The position numbers and the translations under genes were made by a program. Below, in pieces: positions 27,791 through 38,669 of a DNA stretch of 64,000 bases. The first letter of the stretch is position 1, and the number at the start of each line of letters is the position of its first letter. The stretch comes from Clostridium sp. GTDB taxonomy: Bacteria > Bacillota > Clostridia > Clostridiales > Clostridiaceae. The notes below the pieces were generated by a model. That model was not told the origin of the DNA and searched no databases. It was given only the letters and a program-made list of their open reading frames with translations. The stretch spans positions 1 to 64,000 of the forward strand of contig NZ_JAENWM010000010.1 in NCBI RefSeq assembly GCF_016650035.1, written 5' to 3'.

Positions 27791-27831
27791 AAAATAGTAC
27801 ACATTTGATCTGTGGACAAGTGTGCTATTTT
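27791..27831 (+). terminator. Terminator after XRE gene
   Basis: AAAATAGTACAC..TTTG...CAAGTGTGCTATTTT imperfect stem. Confidence 0.65.
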
Positions 27832-27864
27832 GTCATAACAGTGTGGACGAAAATAGTCCGAATA

Positions 27865-29220
27865 TTAGTTATTATTGTCTATAGGATTTTCTAAATAGAT
27901 TTTTAAATTTTCATAAGTCCCAAAATGGTCATTAATCCAGTGATAGCTAGGGAGGTTGTTTTTAATGCGAAGCTCATCTATATTAGGAAAGCGGCCGTGC
28001 ATGGTTTTAAATTTTGTTATGGAGTCAAGCCTTAATTTGACTTTGGTGGTTATTGATAAATTCTTCAATTTCAAATAATCAAGTCCAAGGGAGTTAACGC
28101 AATCTTCAATTCCACCCCAATATTTAAAATAAACTTTTTGAGTATATGTTGTATTAGGAGGAGCTATCTCTCGCCATAATGGTAATCGTCCAAGTTTATT
28201 AATAAGATTTAATAAATCTTCCTTAGCTACTTTTTCATTAAAAGATAAATTAGCTAAAGTATTTATATCTAACCCAGCTGCTTTTAATGCGTTATTAAAT
28301 GTCCCAAACAATATAGTTATGGTTGTTGAAGAGGGGTAGTCTGGATTACCTACAAAGTCTCTAGTATAAGGACTTCTATTATTTTTTGTGTGAAACTCTT
28401 TTAACTTTTTAATCACATAGTTTTTTTTATGTTCTGTGTATATATCTTTTAAGTTTTTATATACTAAATGAAGATTCTTAATGTCATAACATAATTTATG
28501 ATAACCTAGTGCAGATAATCTCATAATTATTTCATCAGCAAAAACATATTTTAAATTTGGAAGGTTTAAGCCAGGTCTATTATTTTTGTTTAAGCACCAA
28601 TATTCTACTGAGGCACCTTGATCAGTAGCTTTTTTATATTGTTTTTCTTTGTGTTTGCAAGCGTAGTTGGAAGTGGCTGCATCGATTACTTTATGCTTAA
28701 GAGGAATATAAATATCTGGTTTGAAATCTAAACCAAATCCACAATACTGAAATAGACAGTCACCCTCTAGAATTGAAGCTGATATTTCAACAAGATACTG
28801 CCATGCAGACCAAAAGTCTTTAAAATCTAAAGGAGATACACCTGCTAATTTTAAAATGTCATTCCAGCAAGATACTTTAGTGCCGGGTTTATAATAAATA
28901 AAGTGCCTATAATACGTTTTGAAATGGGGATAGTTATCAGAATTATCAAAGTCAGCAGTCGTAGGTGCTCGTTTGAATTCATTGAAAAAATCTTTTATTA
29001 TTTGTAATAATTGTTCATCGCTTATAGTTGAATATTGCATAGATTTATAAGGAAGCATCACTCTACCTTCTTTAGAAGCCTTTCTTTCTTTATATCTTCT
29101 GTTAAGATATTTATTGCATTCCTTGCAGTATTTTTGGTGTCCATCTTTCGAGGACTTATTTAAATTAAACTCTGGTAAACTCTTAGTTTCTCTGTAGTAT
29201 TTGCATTGCTTATGATCCAT
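27865..29220 (-). CDS. Homing endonuclease-associated (HNH) repeat protein with N-terminal zinc motif
   Basis: CKYYRETKSLPEFNLNKSSKDGHQKYCKECN; at least four F/L..N.RxP...F/I...W/F..L repeats around KPDIYIPLKHKVIDAATSNY. Confidence 0.75.
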   Translation of the reverse strand: MDHKQCKYYRETKSLPEFNLNKSSKDGHQKYCKECNKYLNRRYKERKASKEGRVMLPYKSMQYSTISDEQLLQIIKDFFNEFKRAPTTADFDNSDNYPHFKTYYRHFIYYKPGTKVSCWNDILKLAGVSPLDFKDFWSAWQYLVEISASILEGDCLFQYCGFGLDFKPDIYIPLKHKVIDAATSNYACKHKEKQYKKATDQGASVEYWCLNKNNRPGLNLPNLKYVFADEIIMRLSALGYHKLCYDIKNLHLVYKNLKDIYTEHKKNYVIKKLKEFHTKNNRSPYTRDFVGNPDYPSSTTITILFGTFNNALKAAGLDINTLANLSFNEKVAKEDLLNLINKLGRLPLWREIAPPNTTYTQKVYFKYWGGIEDCVNSLGLDYLKLKNLSITTKVKLRLDSITKFKTMHGRFPNIDELRIKNNLPSYHWINDHFGTYENLKIYLENPIDNNN

Positions 29221-29320
29221 TTTAACACCAATCCTTTTTAATTATTACTTCAAGATTAGTATTTGTAATTAGCAACTTAATATACTCAAATATAGTACCT
29301 AATAATAAAAGTTTACTTTT

Positions 29321-29749
29321 GTGTTAACAAGCGGCATAAATTTTTATGGCAAAATTAAAGAAGTTAAAAGGTATAAACGTTGTATGTGTAGTGAGATTCC
29401 AGTTGGAAGAGGTAATGAGGAAGACGAGTATTTAAGGTTTGAATTAGAAGAATTAATTCAAATTAATAATATTAAACCAGTGGAGTATGGTACGCAGCTT
29501 ATTACATACACCACACTTTATTTACTTGAAAATGCAGAGAATATCCATGAGCTTAAACTTAAAAATAGGGATGAAATTGAACTTTACAAGATTTTGAAGA
29601 GAATATCAAAAGATAGGGGACTGAAACTTCTGAGAAAAACGGATTGCTATGTTCTAGATGGGAGAGTAATTGAGATGCTTTTGCATGGGGATGTTAGAGT
29701 TGATGGAAGGATAGTTCGGTTTGGGAAGCTTGAGAGTGAATGGGTGTAA
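29321..29749 (+). CDS. Hypothetical protein
   Basis: 142-aa open frame; 5' part duplicated at 34768-34815. Confidence 0.55.
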   Translation: MLTSGINFYGKIKEVKRYKRCMCSEIPVGRGNEEDEYLRFELEELIQINNIKPVEYGTQLITYTTLYLLENAENIHELKLKNRDEIELYKILKRISKDRGLKLLRKTDCYVLDGRVIEMLLHGDVRVDGRIVRFGKLESEWV

Positions 29750-29989
29750 AAACAACTGGTGTTAGCAAAAGAATTTGGCAAAGAATTTTTTTACACTCTA
29801 ATTTACAAGAAATAATTAATTCAAAGTTGACACACTGCGTCAAGAATTAAGTTGGACTCACTATAGACTGATAATGTATTATATGTAAAAGGCTTACTCT
29901 AAAGGGTAATCCTAATTTTATTATATCTACATATTAAATCTGTAGAGACACATAATAGATATAATTATTTAAAGTGTGAGGTGTAGTGA

Positions 29990-30730
29990 ATGCCAAATAT
30001 AAAGTCTGCAATAATCAGATTAATTCCTAAAAAGTTACTCTTAATAATGCTTTTTTCAATAATTCTAAACTGCAGTGTAATTATTGGAGAAGTAGTAGAA
30101 GCAGCAGTAATTGATATTGAAAGTAGTTTACCAAAAGTATCTAAAGAGGAAGTAATAAAACTAATAAATACACATGGAACTAAAGGACCTTATTATTTCG
30201 AGGGCCTTTCCTATAAGGTAGCTAACATTGATAAAGATAATGATTTTGAGATTGTTGCAAAAATTGATGGAGGGGTTCATGTAGGCTATTTCTTTATATT
30301 TGATAAGAATAACCAAGGTAAATATTCTCTTGTAGCAGAAAAAGATTGGAAAGTAGAAAAATTGGACTTGGAGTACTGGCACAATCTTAATGGAGAAAAT
30401 AAAGCTTATGAAATGACAACTCGTTCCGGTGGATCAGGTATGGATGTTTTTCATGGTCATGTATGGTATTTGAAAGATAGAAAGTTTGTTGAGGCATGGA
30501 TGGGAACGTTAAAGGAAAGAACGGCCTTTCAAGATATTCTCAGTTTACAGATTGGAGGTTATCAAATTAATAGCGATGATTTAAGACTATATGCGTGGAC
30601 AACGAAATATGGTACCAAAATAAGCACAAATACACTAATGACAAAGCCGACAACTATTGTATCAATATTCAAATTCGATGGTGTTAAGTATGTCTTGCAA
30701 AGTCAAGATACTTGTGACCATAGTAATTAA
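29990..30730 (+). CDS. Secreted/lipid-anchored hypothetical protein
   Basis: N-terminal signal-like KKLLLIMLFSIILNCSVIIGEVVEAAV; RBS GTGAGG. Confidence 0.65.
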   Translation: MPNIKSAIIRLIPKKLLLIMLFSIILNCSVIIGEVVEAAVIDIESSLPKVSKEEVIKLINTHGTKGPYYFEGLSYKVANIDKDNDFEIVAKIDGGVHVGYFFIFDKNNQGKYSLVAEKDWKVEKLDLEYWHNLNGENKAYEMTTRSGGSGMDVFHGHVWYLKDRKFVEAWMGTLKERTAFQDILSLQIGGYQINSDDLRLYAWTTKYGTKISTNTLMTKPTTIVSIFKFDGVKYVLQSQDTCDHSN

Positions 30731-30811
30731 ATTAGAGTAAGGCGATGACAGTAGTCATCGACTTAATCAGTATGGGAATTGTATAATTGAAATATATTGT
30801 TATGGTACGGT

Positions 30812-30840
30812 ATACCCTTCTATACGGAAGGGTATTATTT
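30812..30840 (+). terminator. Terminator
   Basis: ATACCCTTC-TATACG-GAAGGGTAT then TATTATTTC. Confidence 0.75.
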
Positions 30841-30958
30841 CGCTTAATTTGGTATAATAATACTAAGTATAGCTGACTAGAAGTTTCCTGCAGTTTATTA
30901 GAAATTTCAACAGTTGTGACTCAATTTAACAATTTTAGACAATGAAAGGGGATAAATT

Positions 30959-31185
30959 ATGAAGTTAATTACACTGGGAAGTGGACTATAGCAAACGAAG
31001 GTAGCAAAGATCACAGTTCCTTTGAGGAGATCAACAATATGCTAAGCAAGTATAAAATACAAAAGCTTGAACTTATCCACATAAATCCAAATTGGAATGT
31101 AGATAAATTTGAGGAATTATCTTCTTCTTTTGCGCATAACCCCAATATAGTAGTTGTAGAAGATGAAATGATATTTGAGATATAA
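30959..31185 (+). pseudogene. Remnant of an MBL-fold-like hydrolase with internal deletion
   Basis: MKLITLGSGL* N-terminus followed in another frame by KWTIANEGSKDHSSFEEINNMLSKYKIQKLELIHINPNW...VVVEDEMIFEI*. Confidence 0.4.
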
Positions 31186-31188
31186 TAA

Positions 31189-31219
31189 AAAACAACTGAT
31201 TATATTAACCAGTTGTTTT
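31189..31219 (+). terminator. Terminator
   Basis: AAAACAACTG...CAGTTGTTTT. Confidence 0.75.
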
Positions 31220-31426
31220 AAGGAGTTATATTAAATTTATATTTAATTAAAGGGGGACTCTAATTAAGAAAAATCAATTACCTTCTATGTATGTATAATA
31301 ACAATTATATATGTCATTATAGTGACAAAGTTAAAAAGTAATTGTAAATTTAGAGGTTGTTTTTAATATTAGGACATGGAAATAATCAAATAAAGGATAC
31401 CTACCTACGCAGTGACCCGCTTGCGA

Positions 31427-32260
31427 CTATACTGTATGCATTTGAATAAATTTAGCTACGGCATCTTCATAATTGAAATCTATAATTGCTGTAGCTAAAT
31501 CCTTCAATTCCTTGTATGCATTTTTCACTGCGTATTTTTCATCTGCTATTTCAAATAAGGGTATATCATTCAAATTATCTCCAAAACAGATAAGCTTGTC
31601 TACTTTTAGGTATTCTTTTAACAATTTAGCAGCATGTTGTTTATTTGCGTTACTATTGTTTATTTCAAGCCAGAAAAATCCCTTGGAGTATATTTCCTCA
31701 GTATAATGACAGCAGGCATCTATTGTTTTGCTAAATAAATCATACGCTTCATCTAAAATCCCCGTTTTTTCTATAGCAAATACATTTATAACTTTATGAT
31801 CGTCTAATTCAAAAAAATCATCTACTTTAGTAAGTCTTTTATCTCCGGCCTTTTTTCTTGTATTTATGTATATTTCCTGCCCTTCATTAAAGATACCTCT
31901 ATAATAAATTTTCTTATCCCCATTAAGATCTATGGCAGATATTAATGGGGAAATATTATTAGTATAATAATTCTTTAAGACAAAATTAACAGTATCATTA
32001 GGTAAATAATTTTCCGCAATATTTTCACCCGATACAGGATCGTATATAAAAGCTCCATTATTTAAAATCATAGGCAATCTTAAATTCAATGGCTCTAATA
32101 TTTTTTTTGAAGCTTCATAGGATCTAGCGGTAGCAATTGTAAAATTAACTCCCTTTTCTATTAACTCATTTATTATTTTAACTGATGTTTCACTTATGAC
32201 TTGTTCACAATTTAATAAAGTTCCATCTAAATCGGAAATATATAGGTTCAAACATTTCAC
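31427..32260 (-). CDS. Cof-type HAD-IIB family hydrolase
   Basis: YISDLDGTLLNCEQVISE; CFGDNLNDIPLFEIADEKYAVKNA. Confidence 0.93.
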   Translation of the reverse strand: MKCLNLYISDLDGTLLNCEQVISETSVKIINELIEKGVNFTIATARSYEASKKILEPLNLRLPMILNNGAFIYDPVSGENIAENYLPNDTVNFVLKNYYTNNISPLISAIDLNGDKKIYYRGIFNEGQEIYINTRKKAGDKRLTKVDDFFELDDHKVINVFAIEKTGILDEAYDLFSKTIDACCHYTEEIYSKGFFWLEINNSNANKQHAAKLLKEYLKVDKLICFGDNLNDIPLFEIADEKYAVKNAYKELKDLATAIIDFNYEDAVAKFIQMHTV

Positions 32261-32509
32261 TCCCTACAAATTTTTTTAAATTTCTAAATATAAAGCATCT
32301 ATAAATAAGTTTAGCATAAAATGGGTGAATGTAAAAGGTAATGCGACATTCTATGGAAACAAGATAAATTTGCATTATTTCCACCAATTTTACAATACTA
32401 TATAATAAATAGTGTAGAATAAAATGTAATTTTCTGATAAAATAAAGATAAGTAATACTGAATAAAATAGTAGATAATAGTCAAAGTTAAATATTGAGGA
32501 TGTGATACA

Positions 32510-33432
32510 ATGACTAAGAAAAAAGTGAAATCAATAGATGATAATTTCATCATGTCTCCAAAATATGACTTTGTATTTAAGTATATATTTGGAAATGAAA
32601 AACATAAAGACTTACTAATAGCACTATTAAGTGATGTGTTAGGTGTTCCAGAAGAAGAATTTGAGGGAATAGAAATAATAAATAGTGAACTACTAAAGGA
32701 CTTTAAGGAAGATAAAAAAGGGATACTGGATGTACGAGTAAAAACAAAAACAGGAAAACAAATAGATGTTGAGATACAAATATTACCAACAGATTATATG
32801 GCGGAACGTACCATTTTCTACTGGAGCAAGATGTATACAAGTCAGATAAAACCAGGGGATCTTACGATAAGCTAAAGAAATGTGTAACTATAAATATAGT
32901 AGACTTCAAGTGTACACCACTAAAAAAACTGTATTCCAGTTACCATTTGACAGAAGATAAAACAGGTTATAGGTTGACGGATATAATTGAGGTACACTTC
33001 TTGGAGATCGCAAAACTATTTGATGAAGACATTGAGAAAGATGAAAATGATCCAATAGTTCAGTGGATGGAATTCTTAGATGCAAAATCGAAGGGAGAGA
33101 TGGAGATGTTAGCAGAAAAAAATAAGGACATAAAGAAAGCTTATGGCTTATTGCAAATAATAAGCAAGGATGAAAAGGCTAGAATGTTATATGAAGCTAG
33201 GCAGGCAGAAATCAGCGACCAACTTACTAGGATAAAATCAGCAGAGGAAAAAGGGATAGAAAAAGGAATAGAAAAAGGAATAGAAAAAGGAATAGAAAAA
33301 GGAGCAACTGAGAAAGCGATAAAGGTAGCAGAGAAAATGATAATAAAAGGCCTTTCTATGGATGATATAGCTGAAATAACAGAGCTTACAGTAGAAAGGT
33401 TAATTGAAATAAAGCATAATATGGTGCATTAA
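32510..33432 (+). pseudogene. Rpn family recombination-promoting nuclease/putative transposase, frameshifted
   Basis: 32510-32875 (FIMSPKYDFVFKYIFGNEKHKDLLIALLSDVL...VEIQI) continues in another frame as YDKLKKCVTINIVDFKCTPLKKLYSSYHLTEDKTGYRLTD into 32947-33432. Confidence 0.85.
33253..33300 (+). repeat. 12-bp coding tandem repeat (GIEK)4
   Basis: GGGATAGAAAAA followed by GGAATAGAAAAA x3. Confidence 0.9.
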
Positions 33433-33540
33433 AACCATAGTGAGCATAATTAAAGAAAAATATCCACCGCCTGGGTAAGTTGAATTTTATCCAGGCGGTT
33501 TTTTATTATAATTTAAATTATCGATATAGAGGTGATACGG

Positions 33541-33695
33541 TGTTAAAAGTTGTTTTTGACTATGCGCAGGAAAACAATATTAGCTTCCTAATACCATCCA
33601 GAGAAATATATATAAAGGGACCTGGGATGATATTTAGAGGTAATCCGAGTAACTATATTACGGAAATTATTATTCCATTTAAACAGGAGGCGTAA
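33541..33695 (+). pseudogene. C-terminal fragment of a GyrI-like effector-binding domain
   Basis: FLIPSREIYIKGPGMIFRGNPSNYITEIIIPFKQEA*. Confidence 0.6.
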
Positions 33696-33698
33696 ATC

Positions 33699-34328
33699 AT
33701 GATTGCAGAGAAGATAGACTATAAGAAAAAATATAAGGATTTGTATTTGCCAAAGCAAAAACCAATGGTGGTTGATGTACCTGCTATGACATTTATCATG
33801 GTTAATGGAAGTGGTAACCCTAATAACGAAGATGGAGAATATCATAAGGCGGTGGAGCTACTATATGGGTTGGCTTATACAATAAAGATGAGTAAGAGGA
33901 ATGGTTGTGAGCCAGAAGGATTGTGGTGGTTAGAAGATGATAATATGGATTTCACACTAAAGGACAAATATTGTTGGAATTCAATGATAAGGCAACCAGA
34001 ATTTGTGACTAAAGAGGTGTTCGAATGGGCATGTGAAAAACTTAAAAGGAAAAAACCGAAAATTGATACTTCAAAGGCATATTTCGAGACTTTTAGTGAG
34101 GGATTATGTGTTCAAATAATGCACATTGGACCATTTGATGATGAACCAAAATCAGTTAAACTGATTGAAAGTTATTTAAGCGAGAATAATTTTAAAGATG
34201 CAATTTCAACTGCTTACCCCGATGGAAGAATACGTAGGCATCATGAAATTTATTTGTCAGATCCAAGAAAAACATCACCTGAAAAGATGAAAACGGTCTT
34301 AAGGCATCCGGTTGTTAGGGTGGATTAA
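33699..34328 (+). CDS. GyrI-like small-molecule-binding domain protein
   Basis: KIDYKKKYKDLYLPKQKPMVVDVPAMTFIMVNGSGNPNNEDGEYHKAVELLYGLAYTIKMS. Confidence 0.85.
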   Translation: MIAEKIDYKKKYKDLYLPKQKPMVVDVPAMTFIMVNGSGNPNNEDGEYHKAVELLYGLAYTIKMSKRNGCEPEGLWWLEDDNMDFTLKDKYCWNSMIRQPEFVTKEVFEWACEKLKRKKPKIDTSKAYFETFSEGLCVQIMHIGPFDDEPKSVKLIESYLSENNFKDAISTAYPDGRIRRHHEIYLSDPRKTSPEKMKTVLRHPVVRVD

Positions 34329-34767
34329 GTACATTTTGTAGCCTGTTTTATCTATTGTATACTTATGAAGTTATACTATTAATAAAATACAAAAGGAGAG
34401 TTCAATTTTATGAACTTCCCTTTCAAAATATATCATATTTAATTTTAAATTAAGTAGAGCATAGCCATTATTTTTTAATTAAAGTATTCATCTGTGTCTT
34501 TTACATATATTAAAGACCTCTTACTTATAAAATCGTACTATCCTCTATAAACTGTGGAAATTCAATTTGAACCATTGGACTATCCCCTTTCTATTAGCAA
34601 TTATTTTAGTTAATCTAATGAAAGTTAATAAATGTGTGGAATTACTTCCACTCTTCTTGTTTTGATTTAAATTTTCTTTCTTTGTTTATGAACTTATAAT
34701 AACATAATAATATGTGTTTGTAAAGACTTATTTTCAATTAATAAAAATTATCGATTAATATATAATT

Positions 34768-34815
34768 AAAAGATATAAACGATGTATCTCTAGTGAGATT
34801 CCAGTTAAAAGAGGG
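34768..34815 (+). repeat. Duplicated 5' fragment of the 29321 ORF
   Basis: AAAAGATATAAACGATGTATCTCTAGTGAGATTCCAGTTAAAAGAGGGAATG vs 29360-29415 AAAAGGTATAAACGTTGTATGTGTAGTGAGATTCCAGTTGGAAGAGGTAATG. Confidence 0.85.
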
Positions 34816-34886
34816 AATGCAATGGACAACTTATACTTAATATTGTAAAATTGGAAGTAGTAATTACAATATGGGGTGAGAGGTTT

Positions 34887-37136
34887 ATGATAAACATTAA
34901 AAGGTTTGAAGAAATATTCAATATGGAAAATACTACTGAGAGATACAAAAGAATCTTATCTGAGATTCAGCCTGTTTTGGATGGCATTATGCATGATTTT
35001 GTTAATAACTATAGTGAACAGGATAGTTCATTAGTGAATTATGAGCTGAAAACTTATGAAGATACTCTAAGAAATACTGATAACGATTCTATAGATACTA
35101 ATTATGCTGAGGGAGATACATTTATAGGGAAAAGGGATTTTTCTGTTCTAATGAAAAAATTTGATAACGATGTAGAACTTTTCATATTAGGACTTACATG
35201 CTATGGAGAAAGTAGAGTAGTTCGAATAGGTATGGAAATAGAGTTTGATTATTTATGGCAAGTATTAAGATCAAATGATCTTGACGGAAGTGTAAATAAC
35301 CTGAGTGAAGATATTAAAATATTTTTAATAGAAGCTCCATTTGAGGAAATACCTAAAGAGAAACTTGTGGAAACTATTAAGAAAACATCAAAATCTAGAA
35401 AGAGGTCTCCGATCTTTATTGGACTTGAGATATCTTTTGAAACTATAGACGATGAGGTTGAATTAGTTAATAGTCTATGGAAAGTATGGTGTGAACTTGA
35501 GAAATTAAGAAAATTCAGTTTGGACAATTCAGTTGTACAGAGCAAGTCTTCAGGTGTATTAAACCTAATAAAAGGCTATAGTGAAGATTTAAAAATAAGT
35601 CTTTATGAACATGAATATGAGGTTAAGTTTGGTGAAACTCAAAAACGTAATTCGCGAGCGGGGTACTATCAAAAGTACATGCTAAATGAAAATGGACAGA
35701 TGGTCACTAGCGGAGTTATAAATTATTATAAAAGGAATAGTGCACAATCAACATATGAGATGTTAAGTGTGTATGTAAATGGTCTTGAACAAATATATAC
35801 AAGTCCAAGAGTACTGTTTGAGAAAGATAAAGTGAAATGGTTTATAAAGAAAAGTTTTGCAAAACATGACCAGGACAATGCAATTCTTTTAACAAAAGCA
35901 ATGGAGAGGCTTAGAACCCATGGTTTTGAAGTTAGAGACAATAAGTACTATATTGCAACCTTTGATAATTCCACCATGAATTTTACAGAAAATATTCGTC
36001 AGGTTAAGGAACGTCTTCTAAAAGCAGCATTAATATTTGCCGATACTAGTAAAGTAATAACTCTGCCCAAAGAAACTATTATTGAAGCAGGTGTAGATAT
36101 AGCTGATGATAATGATGACGGTACAGAAGGTGAGGAGGCCGAATATATAGGTAATTTTGATTTGACTGAAATTATAAAGGTTTTTGAAGAGAGTAAATTT
36201 ATTTTTACCGTGGATACTATTAGGGATTTTCATCTAAACCTCACATCACTCGGCGATAAACATTTTGTAATATTAAATGGTATATCCGGTACGGGTAAAA
36301 CTCAGATATGCAGTATTTATGCAAATGCTGTATATGGACTAGCATATGAAGAGCAGAATCCGTATTTAAAAGTAATACCTGTAAGGCCAGACTGGATGGA
36401 TTCTACCGCGCTATTTGGTTACTATAGTGCGCTTCAAAAGAGATATGTCATGACTGAGTTTTTAAAATGTATACTTAATGCATTAGAGGAAAGAGATAAG
36501 CCTCATTTTATAGTACTGGATGAGATGAATCTTGCAAGAGTAGAGTATTACTTAAGTGATTATTTAAGTGCAGTGGAATCAAGAAAACCAATAAGGTTAC
36601 ATAGTGAAAATAATATTGAAAATATTCCAGAGGAAGTTGTAATACCTCCTAATATATATATTATTGGTACTGTAAATGTAGATGAAACAACTTATACTAT
36701 TTCAGATAAAGTTTTGGATAGGGCATTTGTTATGACATTATCAGATGTTAATTTAGAAAATTATTGGGAATCCAAGGAGCAATCTATAAGGGATAAATTT
36801 GAGAGTGAATATATTATATTATCAGAACTACATAGTATATTAAAGCCTTATAATTTACATTTTGGATATCGTTCTATGGATGAAATGATAAGTAAAATAA
36901 GCGCAAATGCAAATTTGAAAAGTAATCTTCAAATGGAGAGGAAAAGTATGCTGGATAGAGTAATTTGTGAAAAAGTTTTTCCTAAGATAAGGGGAGATGA
37001 AAGTATAGAAAATCTAATTAGTAGATTACTACAGTGGGCTAATAAACACTTTAGTGAAGGTTCAGAGGTTGAAAAACATCTATTAAGAATGGAAGGAGAA
37101 CTTGAACGCTATGGAACAGCTCAGTTCTGGAGATAG
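34887..37136 (+). CDS. mcrB: McrB-like AAA GTPase/ATPase
   Basis: LNGISGTGKTQICSIYANAVYG; VLDEMNLARVEYYLSDYLSAVESRK; NIYIIGTVNVDETTYTISDKVLDRAF. Confidence 0.85.
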   Translation: MINIKRFEEIFNMENTTERYKRILSEIQPVLDGIMHDFVNNYSEQDSSLVNYELKTYEDTLRNTDNDSIDTNYAEGDTFIGKRDFSVLMKKFDNDVELFILGLTCYGESRVVRIGMEIEFDYLWQVLRSNDLDGSVNNLSEDIKIFLIEAPFEEIPKEKLVETIKKTSKSRKRSPIFIGLEISFETIDDEVELVNSLWKVWCELEKLRKFSLDNSVVQSKSSGVLNLIKGYSEDLKISLYEHEYEVKFGETQKRNSRAGYYQKYMLNENGQMVTSGVINYYKRNSAQSTYEMLSVYVNGLEQIYTSPRVLFEKDKVKWFIKKSFAKHDQDNAILLTKAMERLRTHGFEVRDNKYYIATFDNSTMNFTENIRQVKERLLKAALIFADTSKVITLPKETIIEAGVDIADDNDDGTEGEEAEYIGNFDLTEIIKVFEESKFIFTVDTIRDFHLNLTSLGDKHFVILNGISGTGKTQICSIYANAVYGLAYEEQNPYLKVIPVRPDWMDSTALFGYYSALQKRYVMTEFLKCILNALEERDKPHFIVLDEMNLARVEYYLSDYLSAVESRKPIRLHSENNIENIPEEVVIPPNIYIIGTVNVDETTYTISDKVLDRAFVMTLSDVNLENYWESKEQSIRDKFESEYIILSELHSILKPYNLHFGYRSMDEMISKISANANLKSNLQMERKSMLDRVICEKVFPKIRGDESIENLISRLLQWANKHFSEGSEVEKHLLRMEGELERYGTAQFWR

Positions 37137-38622
37137 ATATAGCATGCAAATATTTGATGAAGTGGAAAAGGGTTGGGTGAAAATTGAGGAAGCTTATTTA
37201 GAGGAAGCCAAAATGTATTCTTGGAGAATAAATAATGAAAAATTAATATATATTACAATGCAAGGAATGCCACTATCGATGATTAAAAGCTGTGGCAGTG
37301 GCCATAATTTCAATGGCTTTTCTGGTACTATACAGACTCCTTTTGCCTCAGGAATAATTGACTTTAACATAAATATAGATGGTAGTACTCAAAAAGTAAA
37401 ATCCTTTGTATATCCGGACAGTAGAAAGATTACATTAAAGCAGTATGAAAATATGATTTATGATATATTGGAGGAAGCAAATGTTTGTTTAAAGTATTCA
37501 GGCCTTGGAATGTCTATTGATACCCATGGAGCGCAAAGAAAAATTTCCTTTGCACAATGGAATTATATACAAAGAAGCATGGCGAAGCTTAAGAGGATAT
37601 TTAGTAAAATAGAAGAGGCTCCACTTAAAATGCTTATAAAGAATGAATTATTAACTGATTTAGAAAGAGTTAAAAAAATTGGTATAAAAACTGAAAACTG
37701 GATAGAGAAAAATGGACCTAGATTTGGTGGAACTGAAAATAAGTTGCCAAATTACATAAAGGTTATTAGCTCAGAAGAAACCTACGATATATATGAAAAT
37801 AAGGTTATAAAATTTCAACTTATGGAACTCCAAATGATGCTCCGAAAGTATTGCAGAGTGGAGTATGAAAAGATTAAATTAAAAGCAAGGCAATATTTAG
37901 ATTTAGTCAACTATTGGCTTGCAAATTCTTATTTGGCTAAGGTACAACCCTATAAAGGAAAGGTTGCCATATCTCAGGTATTTAGAAAGCATCCGGTTTA
38001 TAGATTATGGTATAACTGGTTTCATGAGTTATATAATCATAAAAAGTGGAAGGCGGGGTTAAAGACGAATTTCCCGCTAAAGGATACTTTTCAAATATAT
38101 GAAATATGGGCATTTATGCAGGTAATTAAAATTTGCAGGGAATTAGATGTTTTAGAAGATACTTCTGGCATTTATTTAAAAAATGTGGATGGCATATTAT
38201 TGGAGCTCTGTGAGCATAATGAAAGCAAGATTGTGCTTAAAAATGGAGGCTTAATATATTATCAAAAATCTTTTCAACGTAACTCAAAACCTTACTATAC
38301 TTATACTCAGAGAATGATACCGGATATTATACTGGAGTTTAATGGAGAACTGCTTGTGTTAGATCCAAAGTATAGGGTAGATGCTAATTTAGGAGTTGCG
38401 CTTGCTGAAATGCACAAGTATAGGGATGGAATATTAAGAAAAGGTGATGATTGCAGAGTAGTAAGGGAAACTTATATATTAGCACCGATAAAAGGAGAGC
38501 AGTCAAAGAAATTATTTGAGAAGGAATATCATAAAAGATATGATATGGGTGCTTTTGTTTTTAAGCCTGGCGGTGAGATACAAGAATTTAAAGATTTTCT
38601 TCGTAAAAAGTTATTGTTGTAA
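37111..38622 (+). CDS. McrC-like protein (DUF2357 plus PD-(D/E)XK)
   Basis: Overlaps the McrB gene; PDIILEFNGELLVLDPKYRVD nuclease motif. Confidence 0.85.
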   Translation: MEQLSSGDRYSMQIFDEVEKGWVKIEEAYLEEAKMYSWRINNEKLIYITMQGMPLSMIKSCGSGHNFNGFSGTIQTPFASGIIDFNINIDGSTQKVKSFVYPDSRKITLKQYENMIYDILEEANVCLKYSGLGMSIDTHGAQRKISFAQWNYIQRSMAKLKRIFSKIEEAPLKMLIKNELLTDLERVKKIGIKTENWIEKNGPRFGGTENKLPNYIKVISSEETYDIYENKVIKFQLMELQMMLRKYCRVEYEKIKLKARQYLDLVNYWLANSYLAKVQPYKGKVAISQVFRKHPVYRLWYNWFHELYNHKKWKAGLKTNFPLKDTFQIYEIWAFMQVIKICRELDVLEDTSGIYLKNVDGILLELCEHNESKIVLKNGGLIYYQKSFQRNSKPYYTYTQRMIPDIILEFNGELLVLDPKYRVDANLGVALAEMHKYRDGILRKGDDCRVVRETYILAPIKGEQSKKLFEKEYHKRYDMGAFVFKPGGEIQEFKDFLRKKLLL

Positions 38623-38669
38623 AAATATGGTGAAGAGCTTGTTCAGGATGAATTCGTGAAGATATTTAT

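Noticed and set aside
27805-27831. GTGGACAAGTGTGCTATT as another copy of the structured repeat
   Set aside because: Only the GTGGACAAG/GCTA core matches, spacing is shorter, and it is explained by the XRE terminator hairpin
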